Source: SAR324 cluster bacterium
Lineage (GTDB): Bacteria; SAR324; NAC60-12
Direction of reading: 5' to 3'
Assembly (NCBI GenBank): GCA_015232315.1
Contig: JADFZZ010000016.1
Location: forward strand, 32,317 to 96,316
DNA length: 64,000 nt
Shown here: positions 16,941-25,215 of the stretch, piece after piece
Position numbering within the stretch: position 1 is the stretch's first letter
Layout: each line of letters begins with the position of its first letter
Translations under genes and position numbers: made by a program
The notes under the pieces: model-generated
The model's database searches: none
Told to the model about the DNA's origin: nothing
What the model saw: the letters and a program-made list of their open reading frames with translations, nothing else

Positions 16941-18746
16941 TTAGTTTTTATTCTCTGAATGTACCATTAAGCTCGCAAAATATGGGTTGCGGTTCACTAA
17001 TTCTTCATAAGTGCCGGCATCAACAGCATTTCCCTTATCCATCAACACAATATAGTCGCTATAGCGAACCGTTGTGTTCCTATGAGCAATCACAATAATG
17101 GTTTTTTGTTTTTTAAGTTCTTGCAGTGTTTGAATGATTTGCTGTTCTGTAATTCCATCCAAGGCACTGGTAGATTCATCCATGATAATCACTTCTGGGT
17201 CACGATAAAGAGCTCTCGCAATACCAATCCGTTGAATTTGTCCACCACTCAATCTGTTTCCTCGCTCACCAACATTGGTGTTCCATCCGTCAGGAAGATC
17301 CTGAATAAAACTTTCAAGATGGGCCTGTTCAATCACCTTTTTCATTTTTTTCCAGTCAATATCCTCACTGTGAACTCCAAATGCGATATTACTAGCTATA
17401 CTCCGATTCATTAAAAAAATGGATTGAGGAATATAAGCGATAAGTCTTCTCCACATATTAAATCTGGAGTCATCAGACAATTCTGCATGATCGACAAGAA
17501 TCTGTCCATTTTGAAGGGGAATCAATCCTGTTAGGACATCAACTAACGATGTTTTTCCGGCCCCTGAACGGCCAACGAGTGCTGTCAACCTGTTCTTTTT
17601 AAAAATGATATTCAGATTATCAAACACATTGCTATTGGATCCGGGATAAGAAAGACACAAATTATTTAGTTTTATTACGTCATTGAAAGAAATTGGATTG
17701 ATTTGCTCTCGATTCAAAGAAACTTTTGGTGTTTGGGTTAACACATTCAGTACATTCTTGACAATAGGTCCATGCTGCCGAATAACAGAAATTGCGTTAG
17801 CAACTTTTGAAAATGAGGGCATCATGCGATATCCCGCAATTGCATACAGAGAAAGTGTTGACAAAATAGTATTGAATTGTGTCTGCTCATAAATAAAAAA
17901 TAGGGTCAATGTCATTAAGCCGCTTATTGTAAGCAGTTGCATGAATGCAGGTGGGAATAATTGAATAATATTCGCTTTTGTGAATGCCTGCGCATGCCTC
18001 ATAGCAATTGGTGAAAATTGGTCGGCAAAAAAGGATTCTTGCTGAGATACCTTGATTTCCTTGATGGATCCAAAGACCTCCAAACAATAACTGAATCGTC
18101 GACCATTAGCTGCGTCTGTTTCTTCACCGGCTTTATATAAGATGTTTTTAACCAATCTATAAACCACTAATAGTAGTAGTAAAAAGACTCCAAACAGGAT
18201 CACACCAATGACAGCATTTTCACGGATAATGATGGAAGTTATTAAAAAAAGGACCATAAATTCAGAGACTATAATAATCCATGAATATAGTACTCCATGA
18301 GCTACCGCATCCGATTGCACCATAATATTTTTACTAATTTCCCCAATATCATGTGTCAAAAAATAAAGATATGGATGTTCCAGATAATTACGTAACAATT
18401 TAACCGAAATTTTGGCGGATTGTCTGAATGCGAATCGTGCGATAAACACATTTTTAACATAACCAAGAATATTGATAGCAATGAAAACACCTAATGCGCC
18501 AACACCAAAAAAGAAAACAAACTGTTGCGTGCTAACAAAATTTCCCCAATCGTATAATGCTTGCAATGTTTTCTGTTCCTGGATTAAATCCGGTTTACTG
18601 AGCATCGAAAAAAAAGGGTAAAGCGCAGAAACCCCAACCATTTCACCTATCGCAACAGAGACACTGATCAACATGACCCCCCAAAAAGCCTTCTTATTTT
18701 CAGCTATGACGTGGCGATAAAGAAGGACAACCAAATTGGATTTCAT
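16941..18746 (-). CDS. ABC exporter (fused membrane and ATPase domains), MsbA/PglK type
   Basis: 601 aa. Residues ~15-310 hold six membrane segments. The ATPase half has Walker A GRSGAGKTS near residue 395, the signature LSGGQ near 495, Walker B VIIMDES and the H-loop VIAHRN. Half-transporters of this layout flip lipid-linked oligosaccharides (PglK/WlaB) or lipid A (MsbA). Flanked by two related glycosyltransferase genes, it is the best candidate in the window for moving the lipid-linked glycan across the inner membrane. No Wzx flippase, Wzy polymerase or Wzm/Wzt pair was recognised here. Confidence 0.93.
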   Translation of the reverse strand: MKSNLVVLLYRHVIAENKKAFWGVMLISVSVAIGEMVGVSALYPFFSMLSKPDLIQEQKTLQALYDWGNFVSTQQFVFFFGVGALGVFIAINILGYVKNVFIARFAFRQSAKISVKLLRNYLEHPYLYFLTHDIGEISKNIMVQSDAVAHGVLYSWIIIVSEFMVLFLITSIIIRENAVIGVILFGVFLLLLLVVYRLVKNILYKAGEETDAANGRRFSYCLEVFGSIKEIKVSQQESFFADQFSPIAMRHAQAFTKANIIQLFPPAFMQLLTISGLMTLTLFFIYEQTQFNTILSTLSLYAIAGYRMMPSFSKVANAISVIRQHGPIVKNVLNVLTQTPKVSLNREQINPISFNDVIKLNNLCLSYPGSNSNVFDNLNIIFKKNRLTALVGRSGAGKTSLVDVLTGLIPLQNGQILVDHAELSDDSRFNMWRRLIAYIPQSIFLMNRSIASNIAFGVHSEDIDWKKMKKVIEQAHLESFIQDLPDGWNTNVGERGNRLSGGQIQRIGIARALYRDPEVIIMDESTSALDGITEQQIIQTLQELKKQKTIIVIAHRNTTVRYSDYIVLMDKGNAVDAGTYEELVNRNPYFASLMVHSENKN

Positions 18747-18803
18747 AGAATTTATTCTTAGTTATAGTTCGAATTAATGTATATCTGAATAGCACCAGCT
18801 ATT

Positions 18804-20081
18804 TCATGAAATGAAAAACTCACGATATTTTTTAAAGAATTCCAATCCAATGGGGGTTTTGACCATTTTTGACCAATGATCTTGAGGAAAAAGGTTAAAA
18901 TAGTGGAGTAACAATTCTTGATCCTCCATCGATGGTTTCCATATTCCTTCCAATCTGTCCATCATTTCCTGGGTAATGGCTAAAATATCTTCTGGTTTAT
19001 TTTCCACATATTCATAACCCGCTTTGGTGATTGTTTCACCATCAAAATTCCAGGGGTGTTCACGCTTTCTGGTTTCTGATAAAATCCACTTAAAAGGAAC
19101 AGGCTGGTTCATTTCTTTTTGAAAAAGAAGCTTGGGAAGATATAAACAATGTTTACCATGCGGCATATGTCCGATAGGTACAAAGTTAGTCCCAATACGG
19201 GGGACATCAAAAATCATGGCAATGTCACAAATACCGGAAGTGGTGCCTAATACAAAACGGCAATGTGCCATTAAATAGATATCAGCAAAATCATTTCGGG
19301 CGGATAAAGCATAATCAATCACCTGAGGATGCCTAAACTTCAAGGGCTTTCCAACATGGTGTCCCATGCGAATCACGAATCCTCCCCGGTTTGTGATATA
19401 TTCAATGGCAGGAATAAAGTGATCAATATCCGCATTGCGAAATTGATGGTAACCCCAGTCAGCACCAGGGTAATTCACATTGAGATAGGCTTCATCACGT
19501 GCAAAAACGCAGACATACCAATGTTTTTCAAGATCAATTCCTAACGTTGATAAAAAATTTCTCCCCTTTTTTTTCTCATCTTCTGTAAAAAAAAGAGTTG
19601 GATGTCCAGTCTGAAAGTCTTCATATTCGTTCGACAGCATCTCCAGAGGTTCAAAAAACCGTGATGTTTTCCACAACCATTGAACTGGCCATAATAACTC
19701 CCACAATACAGGTATTTGAAAAATGTGAAGATGTCGTTTCCACATGGTCAACAATTGTTGATTGCATGGATTTCCCGCCAGAAAAATATGTGTCCAGCCT
19801 TTAGAATAACCTGATTGCTGCTTACGACAGAATAATTCAAGATTGAGTGCCAGGTGTCCAATTCGTTCAGTATTGATGAATCCAATTCTGATTTGTTTGA
19901 ACGGGAACAAGATCCAACAAATACCCAATAACAATAGAGAAAGAATATAACCTGTGATCAATCGTGGATAATGGCGAAAAATACGCCGTATCACAGCAAG
20001 TATTAACGATTTAATACTTTTTTGACGTATTCTTGAAAAGAATTGGAGAAGGCCAGCAAATCTGGAAGGATCACTATTCAT
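18804..20081 (-). CDS. TIGR04372-type putative glycosyltransferase with N-terminal membrane segment
   Basis: 425 aa, related to the protein at 15647-16939. It shares FRNADIDHFIPAIEYITNRGG, FVIRMGHHVGKPL, DYALSARNDFADIYLMAHCRF and VLGTTSGICDIAMIF. Residues ~40-60 (LITGYILSLLLLGICWILF) form a likely membrane segment that the sister lacks. Start and Nudix stop overlap by 4 nt. It probably adds a sugar at the cytoplasmic face of the membrane; the donor is unknown. Confidence 0.75.
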   Translation of the reverse strand: MNSDPSRFAGLLQFFSRIRQKSIKSLILAVIRRIFRHYPRLITGYILSLLLLGICWILFPFKQIRIGFINTERIGHLALNLELFCRKQQSGYSKGWTHIFLAGNPCNQQLLTMWKRHLHIFQIPVLWELLWPVQWLWKTSRFFEPLEMLSNEYEDFQTGHPTLFFTEDEKKKGRNFLSTLGIDLEKHWYVCVFARDEAYLNVNYPGADWGYHQFRNADIDHFIPAIEYITNRGGFVIRMGHHVGKPLKFRHPQVIDYALSARNDFADIYLMAHCRFVLGTTSGICDIAMIFDVPRIGTNFVPIGHMPHGKHCLYLPKLLFQKEMNQPVPFKWILSETRKREHPWNFDGETITKAGYEYVENKPEDILAITQEMMDRLEGIWKPSMEDQELLLHYFNLFPQDHWSKMVKTPIGLEFFKKYREFFIS

Positions 20082-20485
20082 GAAATATAATCAGTGTTTT
20101 GGTATTGATCCAATATGTTTTGAATCACCGATGGAATGGGAAGGTGGGTTAATTGTTCATAGGCAAAATAATCAACTGCTTGTCCTTCACATAACTGGTG
20201 AGTTCCCCAGAAGTGAGTGATGTCCGCATGATAAACAAAATATGAAACTGTCTGTTTCCAGAAATCATTGTAATGGTTTATTTGAAATAAAAACTTATAG
20301 TCTTTCAAAATCAGACATAATTCCTCTTGTATTTCCCGGATCAACGCATTATCCGGAGTTTCTCCAGGCTCAATTTTACCTCCAAACAGCCCCCACATTC
20401 CCGGGGCCGGAATATTGAGATTGTCGTCCCGATGCTGCATGACATAACGCCCATGAACCTGAAGAATTGCTAAAACAAATTCCAT
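20078..20485 (-). CDS. Nudix hydrolase
   Basis: 135 aa with a complete Nudix box, GGKIEPGETPDNALIREIQEEL (residues ~35-56, split here by G-x5-E-x7-REUxEE). It hydrolyses a nucleoside diphosphate linked to another moiety. In a sugar cluster it may be a GDP-mannose mannosyl hydrolase-like or clean-up enzyme; the sequence does not tell. It lies 2 bp after the radical SAM gene and overlaps the next gene by 4 nt, so it belongs to the 20.1-24.9 kb cassette. Confidence 0.9.
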   Translation of the reverse strand: MEFVLAILQVHGRYVMQHRDDNLNIPAPGMWGLFGGKIEPGETPDNALIREIQEELCLILKDYKFLFQINHYNDFWKQTVSYFVYHADITHFWGTHQLCEGQAVDYFAYEQLTHLPIPSVIQNILDQYQNTDYIS

Positions 20486-20487
20486 GT

Positions 20488-21612
20488 TTAAATGAAATTG
20501 AGATGTTGTGGAGGGGAACCTGTTGGATCTGTCAATTCCAGATAGCCTTTCTGATAGGCATCCAAAAATTCATTGACCTTATGCTGGAGGCACAGAGAAC
20601 CGCACATCACCTGAGCATTAAAGTTAGGTGAACTCAGATACCTCATAACATCCCAGTATCGATCACTGGCCCAAATATCCTTGAATCGCTGTTCAACGAT
20701 ATTACCGATATGAAATTTTTTATAACGTTCATTGAACAGCATCCCACAAGGAGCAACCAATCCAGAACCAGACATTTGCAACATAAAGGGCGCACCATAG
20801 CAACGTTGATACTGTCTGGTACCATCTGCATCAATTTTGGACCACTTCACTTTTACAAGATACTCTTCATCCGATAATGACTCAGCCTCTTTCAAAAGTT
20901 CGTAAATGGCACGATACCCTTTATAATCCACGCCCAAATCACCTTCCTCATTATCACTACAATGTTTGATGACCAGATAATCAGGACGCAGCTCTTTGCC
21001 TAGTCGCGCCAATGGAAGGATTTGATCCTGATATTCCGGCATCAATACCATCTGTAACCCTATCGTTACATCGAGATTGTTTTTCTTTTTGATGTCTACC
21101 ATGTCTTTGATATTCTGAACAACCCGGTGGAACCATTGTTCTTTAACACCCATGATTTCAGCATACCGTGCAGGTTCACCTGCGGAAATGTTAATCCGCA
21201 GATAGGTCATATGCGGTAGAATTTCTTCCAGTTTTCTACGATTAAAAATAAATCCATTGGTGCCACAGGCCATTGAAAGTCCAACTTCACTCCCTTTCAC
21301 TACGGTGTCTACAAAAACAGGGGAAATAGTACTTTCCCCATCAGACACGAGGCTGATCCCTTTGACTCCAATTTCCGCAGCATCCTCCAGAAAATGATAG
21401 ATTGATTTTTGATCAATCACCTGTCGATCATTTTCCTGAAGAATAGCATAACAGTAGTGACAGCCATAATTGCAGGCACGTGTTAGCGCCATATCAATGG
21501 TAATGGGAGCAAAGCGCTCTCCACGCTCCCAAGCTCGGACTCGATCCAGATGCCAACCAATCTTTGTTCCATCCAGAATCAATTTTTCTACATGATCAAC
21601 CATTCCACTCAT
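20488..21612 (-). CDS. Radical SAM protein with SPASM/Twitch-like C-terminus
   Basis: 374 aa. The CxxxCxxC cluster motif is at Cys47, Cys51 and Cys54 (ACNYGCHYC), followed by SLVSDGESTISP, where GGEP normally occurs, and a TIM-barrel core. The C-terminus has further cysteines (CYGAPF, VAPCGMLFN, CGSLCLQH) in a SPASM/Twitch-like arrangement that could hold an auxiliary cluster. AAGGAG lies upstream of the ATG. Proteins of this type modify peptides or small molecules, including sugars. It is 33 bp after a NifU-like gene and an E1 pair. Confidence 0.88.
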   Translation of the reverse strand: MSGMVDHVEKLILDGTKIGWHLDRVRAWERGERFAPITIDMALTRACNYGCHYCYAILQENDRQVIDQKSIYHFLEDAAEIGVKGISLVSDGESTISPVFVDTVVKGSEVGLSMACGTNGFIFNRRKLEEILPHMTYLRINISAGEPARYAEIMGVKEQWFHRVVQNIKDMVDIKKKNNLDVTIGLQMVLMPEYQDQILPLARLGKELRPDYLVIKHCSDNEEGDLGVDYKGYRAIYELLKEAESLSDEEYLVKVKWSKIDADGTRQYQRCYGAPFMLQMSGSGLVAPCGMLFNERYKKFHIGNIVEQRFKDIWASDRYWDVMRYLSSPNFNAQVMCGSLCLQHKVNEFLDAYQKGYLELTDPTGSPPQHLNFI

Positions 21613-21645
21613 AAATTACTCCTTGTCAAATTGCGCTCGTATAAA

Positions 21646-22713
21646 TCAAATTTCTCGACGAATGATATTTTTATCTTTCAACTCTTCCATGTATAAACGT
21701 AATTGTCCATCAATTCCATCTTTCATCCCCCGCTCAATTTGAGTCAGCAATATGGCCTTTTCGAGGCTAAGAAGTTCTTTTACAAAATGCACGGTGATCT
21801 TGGTATCCTGAACAGAAATCAGTTCAACATCCACTGGTTGAAGAGACAAACCCGGGCACAATGCGGATAATACGCTTTCTGCTTTTGCAAATTTTTCCTG
21901 ATCAGATAATTGAGTCCATTGATCGGAAGGTTTTCGGATGAAAAAATTCTGCTGTATTTGATACCCTGTTTTACCACGATAGGTGGGTAAAATTTCACGA
22001 GTAAGTGCTAATGGTAAGTGGAATACTGGATCTGCGTTTCTAGGAGAAATGATCCCCTGTACGTGATGTTTTTGCTGTGGATCTCTCAGCGAATATTCCA
22101 GATAAATCAGCGCATGTTCGCTCGCCTCTTGCACTGGTGTTCCAACCAGCCATTGGCAAAGTTTATTCAACACCCCTTTTTGCGTTGGCGATTGACTGCC
22201 TGTATATAACGCCTGCTGAATCACATGAGATTCAGCATCTACGAGGACTGAAAGAGACACTCCAGAGGTTTGGCTAGTCAGCAGGATTTGGCCTGGCACA
22301 GGTTCCAGTTTACCTTCCAGACTTTTCTGCTGATATGCGTCCCTGATTCGTTTCCGATAGATAGCATGAACATCCTGAAACATAGCCCAATCCTGTAATC
22401 CCCTCACGCTCATCAGAATTCCTCCTGATTCCTGATGAACCGTCACATCACAAACACCATTCAACATTTCATGAATATTTTCAAAATGAAGTTTATTCCA
22501 GATTGTCTCTGAAATAAATAGATCCAGTTGTTCACATTGTCCGGCCTGTGCCGCTTCAATAAGATTCACAATACTTTTTTCAGGGTTTTCATCCGCCACC
22601 CACATTTCTAAAAACTCACCGCCTGTATTGAAGCTCCTCAGCAGAAGATTCAGGTTTTGCCAATAGGCCTTGACTAGTTCCTCGTAATCTAACCGGATAA
22701 TTTCTTTAGACAT
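21646..22713 (-). CDS. Unknown protein with degenerate NifU/IscU-like architecture
   Basis: 355 aa, not recognised at family level. I see a pattern match to NifU: residues ~118-240 follow the IscU scaffold layout (IYRKRIRDAY..., SLSVLVDAESHVIQQALYTG, a helix ending WLVGTPVQEA, and a second helix where NifU has the 'G-L-P..K-C..LA' segment). Residues ~275-340 follow the NifU C-terminal domain (LQPVDVELISVQDTKITVHF...AILLTQIERGMKDGI). The cluster-ligand cysteines of both parts are absent. Residues 1-115 are unique. GAGG precedes the ATG. A non-catalytic carrier or partner of the radical SAM or E1 proteins is one reading; this is inference. Confidence 0.45.
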   Translation of the reverse strand: MSKEIIRLDYEELVKAYWQNLNLLLRSFNTGGEFLEMWVADENPEKSIVNLIEAAQAGQCEQLDLFISETIWNKLHFENIHEMLNGVCDVTVHQESGGILMSVRGLQDWAMFQDVHAIYRKRIRDAYQQKSLEGKLEPVPGQILLTSQTSGVSLSVLVDAESHVIQQALYTGSQSPTQKGVLNKLCQWLVGTPVQEASEHALIYLEYSLRDPQQKHHVQGIISPRNADPVFHLPLALTREILPTYRGKTGYQIQQNFFIRKPSDQWTQLSDQEKFAKAESVLSALCPGLSLQPVDVELISVQDTKITVHFVKELLSLEKAILLTQIERGMKDGIDGQLRLYMEELKDKNIIRREI

Positions 22714-22870
22714 GATTCCTCACCAAACAAATTTTATACTTTAGAGATCATTGAATTTGAAGCAAAACATTTCAACTGCACTCTCATCGACTTTACTTGA
22801 AAGATAATGCGAGGTGGTTTTCATTTCAATGCTTCATGCAATGAAACAAGACTTCAGGATTCTGGAGGTA

Positions 22871-23923
22871 TTAAAAAGGCCCTGTAAAACTCCTGTCAGG
22901 AATATCAGAGGGGATTTCAGAAATTTCTATTTTAAACTGATCCATTGGTTTGTGGAGCATTTCAGCCACCATTTTAACCACATCCGCTGAACGGGGATAA
23001 CAGTATTGAGCCAATGAACGGCTACTCGGAATTGGGACATCAGCCACCCCCATACGTCGTGGAGGTGATTTTAGACAATCCCATATTTGCTCAGACACCA
23101 TCGCGATGATTTCAGCGCTGACACCATAGTGAATCCAACCATGATCAACGACCAGAAGGTTCCCTGTTTTTTTCACAGAGTCCAACACCGTTGTATGATC
23201 CAAGGGGCGTAGTGTTCTCAAATCAATCACTTCAGCATCAATTCCTCCGGACGCTAAAATGTCAGCAGCACGTAAAGATTCAAGCACCATATAGGAATGA
23301 GTGACTATCGTCAAGTCTCGACCTTCCCGCGCGATTCTGGCCTTACCAATGGGGACCTTGTAATATTCCTGGGGAACATCCCCATAAATGTTATGCAGCC
23401 AACGATTTTCCAAAAAGATGACCGGATTATTATCTTCAATACTTGAAATCATTAAACCTTTGGCATCATAGGGATTTGCGGGCATCACCACTTTCAAACC
23501 GGGAATATGAGCAAACCATGATTCCAGACTTTGAGCGTGCTGGGGTCCTTGCCCCCAGCCACGACCTACAATCATGCGAATCACCAAGGGAACATGCATC
23601 TGCCCATCGTTCATGTAATACCATTTAGCGGCTTGATTCACAATCTGCTCCAGGGCCAGTAACGCAAAATCAACCCGTTGATGAGTCATGATGGGTCTCA
23701 TCCCCATCAATGCTGTGCCTATCGCCACGCCGGTCATGCCATTTTCCGCAGTTGGCATATCCAACACACGGTTCTTTCCATATTTTTTCAACAAACCGGC
23801 AGTTGTTCCAAAAATGCCTTTAGGATCAGGAACTCCCAGTCCCATAAGATATACGGATGAGTCACGTTCCATACATTGATCAGTCGCTTCACGAAGCGCT
23901 TCAAAATATTTTAATTCTCTCAC
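22871..23923 (-). CDS. Thiamine-diphosphate dehydrogenase E1 beta subunit
   Basis: 350 aa, starting at GTG (23923) with AGGAG upstream. It shows the beta-subunit pattern: VYLMGLGVPDPKGIFGTTAGL, MPTAENGMTGVAIGTALMGMRP, QIVNQAAKWYYM and a transketolase C-terminal domain with VIDLRTLRPLDHTTV. It pairs with the alpha gene 12 bp upstream. Unlike the fused E1 at 10.7-12.6 kb, no E2 or lipoyl protein is adjacent. It may therefore transfer the active aldehyde to something other than lipoamide. A 157-bp gap separates it from the NifU-like gene. Confidence 0.93.
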   Translation of the reverse strand: MRELKYFEALREATDQCMERDSSVYLMGLGVPDPKGIFGTTAGLLKKYGKNRVLDMPTAENGMTGVAIGTALMGMRPIMTHQRVDFALLALEQIVNQAAKWYYMNDGQMHVPLVIRMIVGRGWGQGPQHAQSLESWFAHIPGLKVVMPANPYDAKGLMISSIEDNNPVIFLENRWLHNIYGDVPQEYYKVPIGKARIAREGRDLTIVTHSYMVLESLRAADILASGGIDAEVIDLRTLRPLDHTTVLDSVKKTGNLLVVDHGWIHYGVSAEIIAMVSEQIWDCLKSPPRRMGVADVPIPSSRSLAQYCYPRSADVVKMVAEMLHKPMDQFKIEISEIPSDIPDRSFTGPF

Positions 23924-23935
23924 AAATTTCTCCTG

Positions 23936-24919
23936 CTATTCAGTTGGTAAGGATTCATCATACACGTGTGTCCACAACATTTCCGGCGGTGGAAGAGGAC
24001 TCGTCTTTGCGGAATGGAAGGCCTCGTTGATTTCCTCTGTAATTTGGTTCACCATTGGCACCATATCATGCTCGTTTAATAAACCTTCTGATCTGAGCTT
24101 GTTTTCATGCAGTTTCACCGGGCAACGCTCACGCCAGTTCTGCAATTCATTTTCTTTTCGATATCCCAATTCATCATCCCAAAACGGACCACAATGTTCC
24201 AACCATCGAAAAGTTTTGAACTCCAGAAACATTGGGCCTTTTCCCTGTCGGATTTTTTCCACGGCATGGGCTGTCATCGAATAAACTTCTTCCACATCAT
24301 TCCCATCGCCCTGGTGGCTCTCAATACCGTGGGCCCTCGCAATTTCAAAAATTTCCCTTCCCGCAGGTTGCCTTACTTCCAGAGGTGAATACACGGAATA
24401 AAAATTATTTTCGCACAGAAACAAAACCGGCAGTTTTTTCAAAGCCGCAAAATTGAGGCTTTCATGAAACACACCTTCTTCAATCGAACCATCTCCAAAG
24501 AATACCACTACCAGATGCGGTAATTGTTTCATGACCATTCCCCAAGCGGCACCAACTCCAATGGGAATGGTACTTCCCACAATCGGTACAGCCGCCAGCA
24601 ATCCCGCATTCAGATCAATCAGATGCATGGAACCGCCTTTTCCATGTGCGCATCCGCTCACTTTGCCATAAAGTTCTCCGAGCATCCGTTTAAGGTCGCC
24701 TCCTTTTGCCAGATAATGCGCGTGAGACCGATGAGCGCTCACCACTTGATCTTCCACTTTCAGATTAGCGCAGACTCCTGCCGCAACCGCTTCCTGTCCA
24801 ATACACAAATGCACCGGACAGCGCATTTCCTGTTCAGGATATACTTCCGCAATTTTTTGCTCAATCATCCGAATTCGGAGCATTTCAAAATATAATTTTT
24901 TCCTGATTTCTGGTGTCAT
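23936..24919 (-). CDS. Thiamine-diphosphate dehydrogenase E1 alpha subunit
   Basis: 327 aa. The ThDP-binding motif is GDGSIEEGVFHESLNFAALKKLP...CENN. Other E1 alpha marks are CIGQEAVAAGVCANL, SAHRSHAHYLAKGGD and GKGGSMHL. It lacks the long mitochondrial-type phosphorylation loops. AGGAG stands before the ATG. The start overlaps the orphan YfhO C-terminus by 35 nt. It forms one enzyme with the following beta subunit; the 2-oxoacid is unknown. Confidence 0.93.
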   Translation of the reverse strand: MTPEIRKKLYFEMLRIRMIEQKIAEVYPEQEMRCPVHLCIGQEAVAAGVCANLKVEDQVVSAHRSHAHYLAKGGDLKRMLGELYGKVSGCAHGKGGSMHLIDLNAGLLAAVPIVGSTIPIGVGAAWGMVMKQLPHLVVVFFGDGSIEEGVFHESLNFAALKKLPVLFLCENNFYSVYSPLEVRQPAGREIFEIARAHGIESHQGDGNDVEEVYSMTAHAVEKIRQGKGPMFLEFKTFRWLEHCGPFWDDELGYRKENELQNWRERCPVKLHENKLRSEGLLNEHDMVPMVNQITEEINEAFHSAKTSPLPPPEMLWTHVYDESLPTE

Positions 24920-25193
24920 TATATACTCCTGTTAATTTTGTCAGTAAAGGATCACTGTATTGTTTGATTTTTTGAGTTCCCAAATAGAACACAATCATCC
25001 CCCATCCTAAAGGGATTAATACTAATTGCGAATAAAACAACCATGGGTATGCACTTCTGAAGCGGAACGTAATGACATGTTCTCCCTCAGGGATCAATAT
25101 TTTTTGCAACTTGAAAGCAGTTTTATTAATTTCGACGTCCGTTCCATCGATATAAAAGGCCCTTCCTGGATGATAATTGACATCAGGCCACAT
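24885..25193 (-). pseudogene. Orphan C-terminal fragment of a YfhO-type membrane protein
   Basis: 102 aa that align only with the end of YfhO-type proteins: VNYHPGRAFYIDGTDVEI, IPEGEHVITFRFRSAYPWLFY and one membrane segment. The same segment in the 32257-34404 protein reads VNYHKGWHAYIDNSEV...VPAGNHVVSFEFSSIYPWLFY. It begins 22 bp after the stop of a complete YfhO gene. An AGGA before the ATG means it could be translated. Most likely a third YfhO copy was deleted down to its tail. Confidence 0.75.
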
Positions 25194-25215
25194 GTGGTTC
25201 CTGATAACATTTCCA

